DNA from: JALSKU01 sp964556545
GTDB lineage: Bacteria > Campylobacterota > Campylobacteria > Campylobacterales > JALSKU01
DNA length: 30,927 nucleotides
Assembly (NCBI GenBank): GCA_964556545.1
Contig: CAZKWE010000081.1
Coordinates: 1 to 30,927, forward strand
Direction of reading: 5' to 3'
Shown: one piece after another, positions 16,536 to 23,040 of the stretch
Layout: each line of letters opens with the position of its first letter
Numbering within the stretch: the stretch's first letter is position 1
The notes under the pieces: model-generated
What the model saw: only the letters and a program-made list of their open reading frames with translations
The model's database searches: none
What the model was told of the DNA's origin: nothing
Translations under genes and position numbers: made by a program

Positions 16536-17209
16536 GCTACAAATTTGTATCCGATTCCCCTTACGGATTTGATATGTTTTGGCTCTTTTGGCGATTCTCC
16601 AAGTTTTTGTCTGATTCTTCCTACTATGACATCTATACTCTTGTTACTGCTTTCTTCGCTGATAGCTTCTATATTGTATATAAGTTCTTCCCTTGAAACC
16701 ACGCCTCCCTCTTTTTTCATAAGATAGCTCAGAATTCCATATTCGGCTGCGGTCAAGTCAAGCACTTTATCAAAATGCCTTATTTCCTGCTTGTTTTCAT
16801 CCAAAACCAAATCTTTTTCCTTGTCATTTTGTATTTTTTGATTGATGAGGGGTTGTCTTCTAAGTATGGTTCTTATCCTTGCTTCAAGCTCTCTTGGATT
16901 ATATGGTTTTGGCAGGTAGTCATCCGCACCGTTTTCAAGAGCTGTTACTTTATCCATGATATCATGTCTTGCAGAAGATATGATAATTGGAATATTGCTC
17001 TCTTTTCTTATTTCTTTGCATACATCAAGTCCGTCTATGCCGGGTAGAGTAAGATCCAAAATGATAAGATCAAATTTTTCATTTTCTAAAAGTGCAAGAC
17101 CCATATAAGGGTCTTCCACATTTTTTATCTTTATATCAAACTGTTCCAAATACTCTGTGAGTATTTCAGCAAGTTCCGCATCATCTTCTATCATTAATAC
17201 TCTAATCAT
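16532..17209 (-). CDS. OmpR-family response regulator, CprR-like
   Basis: This 225-residue DNA-binding regulator is the partner of the following kinase. The receiver domain has the acidic pair at the end of VLMIEDD, phospho-acceptor Asp52 (LILDLTLPG), Ser79 and Lys101 (LPKPY), so it should be phosphorylated normally. The C-terminal winged helix ends with SNKSIDVIVGRIRQKLGE and HIKSVRGIGYKFVA. It begins 8 bases after htrA, which suggests that envelope-protease expression and this regulator share one promoter. Identity as CprR rests on gene order. Confidence 0.92.
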   Translation of the reverse strand: MIRVLMIEDDAELAEILTEYLEQFDIKIKNVEDPYMGLALLENEKFDLIILDLTLPGIDGLDVCKEIRKESNIPIIISSARHDIMDKVTALENGADDYLPKPYNPRELEARIRTILRRQPLINQKIQNDKEKDLVLDENKQEIRHFDKVLDLTAAEYGILSYLMKKEGGVVSREELIYNIEAISEESSNKSIDVIVGRIRQKLGESPKEPKHIKSVRGIGYKFVA

Positions 17210-17217
17210 ATATCAGC

Positions 17218-18651
17218 CTATTTTATATTGTATACAAGAGGAAGTACAAAATTACCTCTTTGAACATATATTATACCTTTTTTTGACTTATGTACAGCCT
17301 TTTTGTATTCATTTATATTTTTTACAAGAGTACTGTTGACCTGTATAATTATATCTCCTCTTTGAAATCCCATATTGTCAGCTTGTGAATTACTCTCTAC
17401 TTCGACAACCAACACTCCTTTGATATCTGTCGGTATTTGATAAGTATATCTTATTTGTTTTGTAATATCAGCAAGTTTCAATCCTTTTATAGAGGCATTA
17501 TTGCTTGTAGTGACTTCAGCCGAACCCGGCATTTGGGCTAATTTTACTTTAAATGTTTTTTCTACACCGTTTTCTCTTTCAACTTTGATTTGTACAGTCT
17601 CATTTGGTTTCATAGAGCCGATTTTGTTTTTTAAATCATTGGCATCTTTTATTGTTTGGGTATTTACTTTTATGATAAGATCACCCCTTCTTATGCCTGC
17701 TTTGTATGCGGGTGCATCTTTGGATACAGCCAAAACGAAAGCTCCCTCTTTGCGTTTGTATATTGTTTTTAAAGCACTGCTTAAATCTGATATGGATACC
17801 CCAAGATAACCTCTTACTATTTTACCGTTGTTTATAAGAGCCAAAGCTATCTTTTTTACCATATTTGACGGAATTGCAAATCCGATACCGTTGTTTCCGC
17901 CACTTCTTGTTATGATTGCACTATTGATACCTATAAGTACCCCTCTGCTATCTACCAAAGCACCACCTGAATTGCCAGGATTGATTGAAGCATCTGTCTG
18001 TATGAAATCTTCATACTGATTTAATCCTACTTTATTTTTGTTTAGAGCCGAAATAATTCCTTGAGTTACTGATTTTCCAACTCCAAAAGGATCACCTATG
18101 GCAAAAACTATATCCCCTACCTTTAAATTATCAGAGTTTCCAAATTTGATAGGAGTCAAATTTTTTGCATCTATTTTTATAACAGCAATATCTGTTTTAG
18201 GGTCTCTTCCGATAATTTTGGCATTATATTCTTTATCTTTTCCCTGTATGCTTACTTTTATTTTGTCAGCATTTGCAACAACATGGTTATTTGTGATAAT
18301 ATAGCCATCGCTGCTTACTATAACACCTGAGCCTAAAGCATAAGCCTTTCTTTCCAGTTTTTTTGGTATTTGCCTGTTAAATCCCTGACCAAAAAAATCC
18401 CTGAAAAACGGATTTGCATATAAATTATACATTTGGTTGTTTATATATATCTTTTTAGTAGTAGATATATTGACTATACTTTTTTGCGGTTCTTTAAGTA
18501 CACTGTAATATGAAAGTATTTTATTTGTACTGTTTCCCGGTACAACTCTTTGCTTAATGTCTTTGGCATTTTGAAATGTAACTTTTGCCGATAAGTTAAA
18601 ACTAAAAATCGTCATCATTGTCATCATGATGATTGTAATTCTTTTTTTCAT
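17218..18651 (-). CDS. htrA: Periplasmic serine protease HtrA/DegQ family
   Basis: HtrA degrades or refolds damaged proteins in the periplasm. The 477-residue precursor has a signal peptide (about 1-22), a trypsin-like domain with the full triad His123 (TNNHVV), Asp154 (DPKTDIAVIK) and Ser228 (NPGNSGGAL), and two PDZ domains (about 275-370 and 390-477) with GYLGVSI and VLVVEV carboxylate loops. The LA-loop carries an aromatic stretch (YANPFFRDFFGQGF). AAAGGAGAGG precedes the ATG. It is first in a four-gene operon with a two-component system and a degenerate GGDEF protein, and is divergent from cbpA-hspR. Confidence 0.95.
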   Translation of the reverse strand: MKKRITIIMMTMMTIFSFNLSAKVTFQNAKDIKQRVVPGNSTNKILSYYSVLKEPQKSIVNISTTKKIYINNQMYNLYANPFFRDFFGQGFNRQIPKKLERKAYALGSGVIVSSDGYIITNNHVVANADKIKVSIQGKDKEYNAKIIGRDPKTDIAVIKIDAKNLTPIKFGNSDNLKVGDIVFAIGDPFGVGKSVTQGIISALNKNKVGLNQYEDFIQTDASINPGNSGGALVDSRGVLIGINSAIITRSGGNNGIGFAIPSNMVKKIALALINNGKIVRGYLGVSISDLSSALKTIYKRKEGAFVLAVSKDAPAYKAGIRRGDLIIKVNTQTIKDANDLKNKIGSMKPNETVQIKVERENGVEKTFKVKLAQMPGSAEVTTSNNASIKGLKLADITKQIRYTYQIPTDIKGVLVVEVESNSQADNMGFQRGDIIIQVNSTLVKNINEYKKAVHKSKKGIIYVQRGNFVLPLVYNIK

Positions 18652-18727
18652 GATCCTCTCCTTTAAAATTTGTAACTGTGAAAGTATAAAACAAGAATGT
18701 AAATGAGAGGTAAATGGATATAGTTGA

Positions 18728-18757
18728 TTGACATAGACTAAAGTTTTATGATATAAT
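18728..18757 (+). promoter_or_regulatory. Consensus sigma-70 promoter of cbpA-hspR
   Basis: A perfect -35 TTGACA (18728-18733) and a perfect -10 TATAAT (18752-18757) are separated by 18 bases, about 68 bases before the cbpA GTG. A full -35 is rare in this group and suggests a strong promoter that needs a repressor, presumably HspR. No clear CTTGAGT-type HAIR repeat is visible. A second TATAAT lies at 18772-18777. Confidence 0.7.
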
Positions 18758-18824
18758 TACGGTCAAAGAATTATAATGAAGTATTAGATAATGACAGTTA
18801 TATAATATTTGCAAGGAGTTAAAA

Positions 18825-19703
18825 GTGAGCAACAGTCTATATGAAACATTAGGTGTCAGCGAGTCTGCTTCCGCAGATGAAATAAAAAAAGCCTATAGAC
18901 GCCTTGCCAGGAAATATCATCCCGATATCAACAAAGGTGCGGATGCGGAAGAAAAATTTAAAGAGATAAATGCAGCATATGAGATACTGAGTGATCCGAA
19001 AAAAAGAAAACAGTATGATATGCATGGCGATAACATATTTGGCGGTCAAAATTTTCATGATTTTGCATCTTCACAGGGAAATGCAGCCGATCTTGATGAA
19101 ATACTTAGAAATATATTCGGCGGAGGCGGCTTTGGCGGTTTTAGCAGCGGAGGCGGCTTTGAAAGTTTTGGCGGAGGTTTTTCTCATCAAAGACAAAGAG
19201 AGCCTGATTTGGATGTAACGGCAAAGATAACTATACCTTTTGATGTTGCAGTATTGGGAGGTACCCATGCTATAAATTATAATGGTGAAAATTTTAGCAT
19301 AAAGATACCCGCCGGTATAAAAAATGCAGAGAAATTGCGAATCAAAGGCAAAGGCAAAAGTTATAACGGCAGAAGAGGGAACCTTTATCTTATAGTTGAG
19401 GTAGCTTCAAGCAATGAGTATGAAAGAAAGGGCAATGATCTTTACAAGAATTTTGATATACCTTTAAAAACTGCTATGTTTGGAGGTAAAGTCAAAGTTA
19501 AAACCCACTATAAAGAGATAACGCTTAAAGTTGGGAAAAATACCAAACAAGGACAGAAATTTAGAGTAAAAGGCTATGGTGTAATTGACAGAAAATCAAA
19601 AGTCAAAGGAGATTTGTATTTAAAAGCCAATATCATTTTGCCGAAAGTTGAAGATTTGGATGAAGATTTGGTAAAATTAATGAAAGAGAAATTACCTGAA
19701 TAA
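18825..19703 (+). CDS. cbpA: CbpA-type DnaJ co-chaperone
   Basis: This Hsp40 stimulates the ATPase of DnaK. The 292-residue protein has an N-terminal J domain (about 4-68) with the HPD motif at 32-34, a Gly/Phe-rich segment (about 95-125), and a two-part peptide-binding domain (about 135-285). The Cys-rich zinc domain of true DnaJ is absent, placing it in the CbpA class. The start is GTG at 18825 with AAGGAG upstream. hspR follows after 11 bases, the same pair as in Helicobacter and Campylobacter. Confidence 0.95.
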   Translation: MSNSLYETLGVSESASADEIKKAYRRLARKYHPDINKGADAEEKFKEINAAYEILSDPKKRKQYDMHGDNIFGGQNFHDFASSQGNAADLDEILRNIFGGGGFGGFSSGGGFESFGGGFSHQRQREPDLDVTAKITIPFDVAVLGGTHAINYNGENFSIKIPAGIKNAEKLRIKGKGKSYNGRRGNLYLIVEVASSNEYERKGNDLYKNFDIPLKTAMFGGKVKVKTHYKEITLKVGKNTKQGQKFRVKGYGVIDRKSKVKGDLYLKANIILPKVEDLDEDLVKLMKEKLPE

Positions 19704-19714
19704 GGAGAGAAAAT

Positions 19715-20089
19715 ATGCATGGATATGAAGAACCGGTTTATTTGATAAGTGTGGTGGCAAAAGTATTGTCAATACATCCTCAAACTTTAAGACAGTATGA
19801 AAGAGAGGGTCTGATAGAGCCTTCAAGAACTGAAGGTAGAATGAGGCTGTATTCTCAAAAAGATATCGATAAGATAAAAATGATATTAAGACTGACAAGA
19901 GATTTGGGTGTTAATTTGGCCGGAGTTGATATAGTTTTACAATTTAAAGACCAAATTGATGAGCTTGAAGAAGAGATAGACAGGTTAAAAAAAGAGATAG
20001 CAACTCTTAAAAAACAAGGTACAATTGATGAAAATAAAAACCTTGTTGAAAAAAAACATATCTATGATATTATTTTATTTGGCGAATAG
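19715..20089 (+). CDS. hspR: Heat-shock repressor HspR (MerR family)
   Basis: HspR represses chaperone genes in several actinobacteria and Campylobacterota, usually with DnaK or GroE as a sensor. The 124-residue protein has a MerR-type winged helix at about 10-76 (PVYLISVVAKVLSIHPQTLRQYEREGLI pattern split as ISVVAKVL, HPQTLRQYEREG, RLYSQKDI) and a Lys/Glu-rich coiled coil at about 78-105. Position directly after cbpA supports the name and predicts autoregulation of the operon. The DNA target could not be identified here. Confidence 0.93.
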   Translation: MHGYEEPVYLISVVAKVLSIHPQTLRQYEREGLIEPSRTEGRMRLYSQKDIDKIKMILRLTRDLGVNLAGVDIVLQFKDQIDELEEEIDRLKKEIATLKKQGTIDENKNLVEKKHIYDIILFGE

Positions 20090-20137
20090 TGGAAAAAAGG
20101 GAGCAAGAGCATGGCTAACCTGTGATAAGAGGTGCAA

Positions 20138-20179
20138 TGAAAGTTTTAGGGGTTTGATCCGTAGCTTTCACGATTTTTA
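20138..20179 (+). terminator. Imperfect hairpin with T-run after hspR
   Basis: TGAAAG and CTTTCA arms, extended by wobble and GG/CC pairs around a GTTTGAT loop, are followed by CGATTTTTAA. It lies about 50 bases after the hspR stop and before the next promoter. The 48 bases between the stop and the stem (20090-20137) hold nothing I can identify, although their slightly higher GC leaves a small RNA possible. Confidence 0.5.
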
Positions 20180-20192
20180 AACAATTTTTTGC

Positions 20193-20198
20193 TATTAT
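20193..20198 (+). promoter_or_regulatory. -10 box of the DUF1104 / two-component operon
   Basis: TATTAT in an ATTTTTTGC context lies about 20 bases before the ATG at 20219. This close spacing favours the ATG at 20219 over upstream in-frame starts, since those would lie at or before the transcript's 5' end. Confidence 0.55.
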
Positions 20199-20218
20199 CC
20201 CTTATGGAGAATTTTAAA

Positions 20219-20449
20219 ATGTTAAAGCTATTTTTAGGATTGTTTTTTTATATAGCTGTTTGGGCTGCCGATTTTGGGGCTATGAGTACACAGGAATTAT
20301 TGGCTATAATGAATTATACTATCGAAAAAAAAGATCAGAATAAAATATTAAAGGAATTAAAAAGCAGAATTCCGGAAATGTCTCATACCGAATTGTCTAT
20401 TTATAAAAAAAATCTTGAATTGTTAAAGAAACAAAATGCCAAAAAATAA
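20219..20449 (+). CDS. Small DUF1104-type periplasmic protein
   Basis: The 76-residue product begins with a signal peptide (MLKLFLGLFFYIAVWA) and has the short DUF1104 pattern of Campylobacterota: ADFGAMSTQELLAIM, then a helix with ELKSRIPEMS and a Lys-rich tail. ATG at 20219 with GGAG nine bases upstream is preferred to in-frame starts at 20189 and 20204 because it sits after the promoter and gives the clean signal. It overlaps the response regulator by 14 bases, so a periplasmic accessory role for that signalling system is a fair inference. Function of the family is unknown to me. Confidence 0.75.
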   Translation: MLKLFLGLFFYIAVWAADFGAMSTQELLAIMNYTIEKKDQNKILKELKSRIPEMSHTELSIYKKNLELLKKQNAKK

Positions 20450-21110
20450 AATACTTCTTCTTGAAGACGATATTAATCTAAGTGAAACCATAGAAGAATT
20501 TTTAGAAGATGAGGGTTATAAAGTCATATCCGTTTATGACGGTACGAGTGCGGAAGAGAAGATATATGAAGAAAAGTTTGATATTTTACTTTTGGATGTA
20601 AATGTTCCGGGACTTAACGGTTTTGAATTGCTTAAAAAGATTAGAGAAGAAGGCAATGAAACCCCGGCAATATATATAACTTCTTTAAACTCAACTGATG
20701 ATTTGAGTGACGGATATGAAAGCGGATGTGATGACTATATAAGAAAACCGTTTGAATTGAAAGAATTATTGCTTAGAGTTCAAACAATTTTGAAAAGAAG
20801 CTTTTTTCATAAAGCCAAAAACAGAGTAATTATCAAAGAAAATACTTTTTATGATTTGGATAGTAATGAACTTATAAAAGATGGTAAAAAAATTACTTTA
20901 AACAATAAAGAAGACAAGCTTTTAAGACTTTTTTTAAAATATCAAAACCAAATTATTTCACATGAAAAAATTTATGAAACTTTATGGAATTATGATGAAA
21001 CATACAGTGACAGTGCACTTAGAACATATATAAAAAATCTTAGAAAAATATTGGGAAAAGAGAGTATTGAGAGCATTAAAAAACTCGGATACAAAATTGT
21101 TACGGAGTGA
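20436..21110 (+). CDS. OmpR-family response regulator
   Basis: This 224-residue regulator has a complete receiver domain (acidic pair in LLLEDD, Asp54 in LLLDVNVPG, Thr82, Lys104 in IRKPF) and an OmpR-type winged helix ending SDSALRTYIKNLRKILG and SIKKLGYKIVTE. It starts within the DUF1104 gene and overlaps the kinase that follows. It closely resembles the regulator at 24834-25490 in its xCxDYIRKPF and SxxLRTxIKxLR stretches, suggesting the two systems arose by duplication. Targets are unknown; the cytochrome at the end of the operon is a candidate. Confidence 0.92.
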   Translation: MPKNKILLLEDDINLSETIEEFLEDEGYKVISVYDGTSAEEKIYEEKFDILLLDVNVPGLNGFELLKKIREEGNETPAIYITSLNSTDDLSDGYESGCDDYIRKPFELKELLLRVQTILKRSFFHKAKNRVIIKENTFYDLDSNELIKDGKKITLNNKEDKLLRLFLKYQNQIISHEKIYETLWNYDETYSDSALRTYIKNLRKILGKESIESIKKLGYKIVTE

Positions 21111-22251
21111 AAAGAAAACTTTTATTGCTTTTCTTTTGCTTTATGCTTTTTTTTCCGTAGTTATACTTACTTTTATAGCTTTTTTATACTATAACTTTCA
21201 AAAAGATTTGATGTTGCAGAAAAAAAGAGAATTTTTACAAAATTATTCTAAAACTTTTATACCTAAATTAAAAAAACTTCATAGAAATTTTTCTAAAACA
21301 CATATATATCCTACGGATAAAGATATAAGAACAGCCATATATGACAGCGATAGAGTTAAAATATTTTCTTTATTGAAAGTAAAACCGGATTTAAATAAAG
21401 TTTTATATAGAAAAAATAGAGAAATACACTTTATTAAAGAACCTGAGGAGTATTATCTCGGAGCCAAATATATAGTATTTGAGATAGATGATGACGGAGT
21501 ATGGCTAAAGGATTTTTATAAAAAGATTATCTTTTACGGCCTTCCGCTGTTTGTACTTGTTATTGCGGTGGGATACTTTTTGATGAGACTTTTCTTAAAA
21601 CCAATGAGAGATACGCTTTTGCTGCTTGATAGATTTATAAAAGATACTACCCATGAGTTAAATACCCCGGTTAGTGCTATTTTGGCAAATATTGAAACGA
21701 TAGACAGGCAAAACTTGAGTGAAAAAAATATTAAAAAAATAAACAGAATAAATATAGCTGCCAAGACTATTTCAAATATATATCAAGATTTGACTTATCT
21801 TATATTAAACCATAAACTCCAAAAAGAGGATGAGGATGTAAATATAAGTAATTTGCTGAAAGACAGATGCGAATATTTCAAAGAAATTGCAAAATCAAAA
21901 AAGATAAATTTTATTTTTGATATAAAAAATAATATACAAATCCGCATTGATAAAAACAGAGCGGTAAAACTTATAGACAATCTTATTTCAAATGCCATCA
22001 AATACAATAAAATCAATGGTAAAATCAAAATAACCCTGAAAGAAAACTTCCTTAGTGTAAAAGATAGCGGTATAGGAATAAAAAATGAAAAACTCGATAA
22101 GATATTTGACAGATACAAAAGATTTAATGAAATAAGTGGCGGTTTTGGTATAGGTTTAAATATTGTATGGATGATAGCAAAAGAGTATAATTTAAATATT
22201 GAAGTTGATTCGAAAGAGGGTGAATATACGGAGGTTAGGGTATCATGGTAA
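21097..22251 (+). CDS. Sensor histidine kinase
   Basis: This is the partner of the preceding regulator. TTG at 21097 (384 residues, 14-base overlap with the regulator) or TTG at 21067 (394 residues) could be the start; no ATG or GTG is available before the first membrane helix and neither TTG has a strong ribosome site. The protein has helices at about 8-32 and 144-164 around a 110-residue periplasmic domain, no clear HAMP, His186 in HELNTP, and ATPase motifs NLISNAIKYN, DSGIGI and GFGIGLNIV. The stop overlaps the next gene by 7 bases. Confidence 0.9.
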   Translation: MLRSEKKTFIAFLLLYAFFSVVILTFIAFLYYNFQKDLMLQKKREFLQNYSKTFIPKLKKLHRNFSKTHIYPTDKDIRTAIYDSDRVKIFSLLKVKPDLNKVLYRKNREIHFIKEPEEYYLGAKYIVFEIDDDGVWLKDFYKKIIFYGLPLFVLVIAVGYFLMRLFLKPMRDTLLLLDRFIKDTTHELNTPVSAILANIETIDRQNLSEKNIKKINRINIAAKTISNIYQDLTYLILNHKLQKEDEDVNISNLLKDRCEYFKEIAKSKKINFIFDIKNNIQIRIDKNRAVKLIDNLISNAIKYNKINGKIKITLKENFLSVKDSGIGIKNEKLDKIFDRYKRFNEISGGFGIGLNIVWMIAKEYNLNIEVDSKEGEYTEVRVSW

Positions 22252-22592
22252 AAAAAATACTTATTTTGTTTTTTGGTGTTTTTCTAATTTTGTTAAGTGC
22301 AAAAGAAAATATTTATCAGAGAAACTGTGTAAAATGTCATAAAAATCAAGCAGTATCTTTGGACAAACTTTTTTACAGATATCTTTTAAAATATAGCAGT
22401 GAAAAAAGAGTCAAACAAGCTTTGGTTAGCTATTTAAAAACTCCCTCATATTTTAAAACCGTTATGCCAAAAGGTTATATAAACAGATATGGTATAAAAC
22501 TTCCCACCAGGCTGAGTGATAAAGAGTTAAAGAAAGCCATAGATATATACTGGAACAAATATAAAGTTTTTGGAAAATTAAGAGTAAAATAG
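22245..22592 (+). CDS. Periplasmic monoheme cytochrome c-like protein
   Basis: The 115-residue precursor has a signal peptide (about 1-19) and one heme site, C28xxCH32 (CVKCH). No other Cys follows. A MPKGY segment around residue 80 could give a Met ligand. The fold after the heme is basic and not typical of any class I cytochrome I can name. It overlaps the kinase gene by 7 bases, so a two-component system and an electron carrier are made together, which hints that the signal is respiratory. Confidence 0.75.
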   Translation: MVKKILILFFGVFLILLSAKENIYQRNCVKCHKNQAVSLDKLFYRYLLKYSSEKRVKQALVSYLKTPSYFKTVMPKGYINRYGIKLPTRLSDKELKKAIDIYWNKYKVFGKLRVK

Positions 22593-22649
22593 CGGTTGGA
22601 TGCCAATTGTTTAAAATACTTTTTTATTCACAATAATTTCACTATTTTT

Positions 22650-22655
22650 TATTAT
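22650..22655 (+). promoter_or_regulatory. Probable -10 box of the small cytochrome c gene
   Basis: TATTAT within a T-rich tract (ACTATTTTTTATTATTATTT) lies about 30 bases before the ATG at 22686, with AAAAGGAG as the ribosome site. The repeat-like sequence allows a second register three bases later. Confidence 0.5.
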
Positions 22656-22685
22656 TATTTCATATATCAATTAAAAGGAGATAAA

Positions 22686-22991
22686 ATGAGAAAATTAAGT
22701 TTAATTGCTATTTTGGCTGCTGGAGCTTTGTCTTTGATGGCTGCTGCACCGGACGGAAAAGCTTTGAGTGCAAAATGTGCCGGATGCCATGGGGCACATT
22801 TTGAGAAAAAGGCTCTTGGAGTTTCTAAAGTTGTAAAAGGTATGAAAGCAAAAGAGATTGCTGAAGCTTTAAAAGGTTACAAAGCCGGAACATTCGGCGG
22901 TCCTATGAAAGGTGTAATGAAAGGGCAGGTTGCAAGCTATAGTGATGAGCAGATAGATGCAGTTGCTAAGTATATTGCAGGATTAAAATAG
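22686..22991 (+). CDS. Class I cytochrome c (c553-like)
   Basis: This is a small soluble periplasmic electron carrier. The ATG at 22686, behind AAAAGGAG, is chosen rather than an earlier in-frame ATG at 22596, because it gives a standard signal peptide (about 1-20). The 101-residue precursor has C31AGCH35, a GGPMKGVMKG segment that can supply the axial Met, and the C-terminal SDEQIDAVAKYIAGLK helix typical of class I. It has its own promoter and terminator. In related bacteria such proteins feed terminal oxidases or periplasmic peroxidases. Confidence 0.93.
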   Translation: MRKLSLIAILAAGALSLMAAAPDGKALSAKCAGCHGAHFEKKALGVSKVVKGMKAKEIAEALKGYKAGTFGGPMKGVMKGQVASYSDEQIDAVAKYIAGLK

Positions 22992-23007
22992 TTTTATTAT
23001 CAAAATC

Positions 23008-23040
23008 AATCGCTTTAAAGCCTTGGGTTTTAAAGCGATT
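23008..23040. terminator. Bidirectional terminator between the cytochrome c and kinase genes
   Basis: A 12-bp perfect stem (AATCGCTTTAAA / TTTAAAGCGATT) with a 9-base loop is followed by TTAT on the plus strand and TGATTTTGATAA on the minus strand. The minus-strand kinase stop codon lies inside it. Confidence 0.85.

Noticed and set aside
20095..20180. A tRNA or SRP RNA after hspR (GGTTTGATCC looked like a T-loop)
   Set aside because: The flanking bases do not pair as a T-arm, there is no acceptor stem, and the conserved SRP core GGAAGxAAGCAG is absent. Only a terminator-like hairpin is supported.
20189..20218. Upstream starts (20189, 20204) for the DUF1104 protein
   Set aside because: They lie over or right after the -10 box; ATG 20219 has a ribosome site and begins with the signal peptide.
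22596..22685. Upstream ATG for the class I cytochrome c
   Set aside because: The extra residues are not signal-like and cover the promoter; AAAAGGAG points to ATG 22686.
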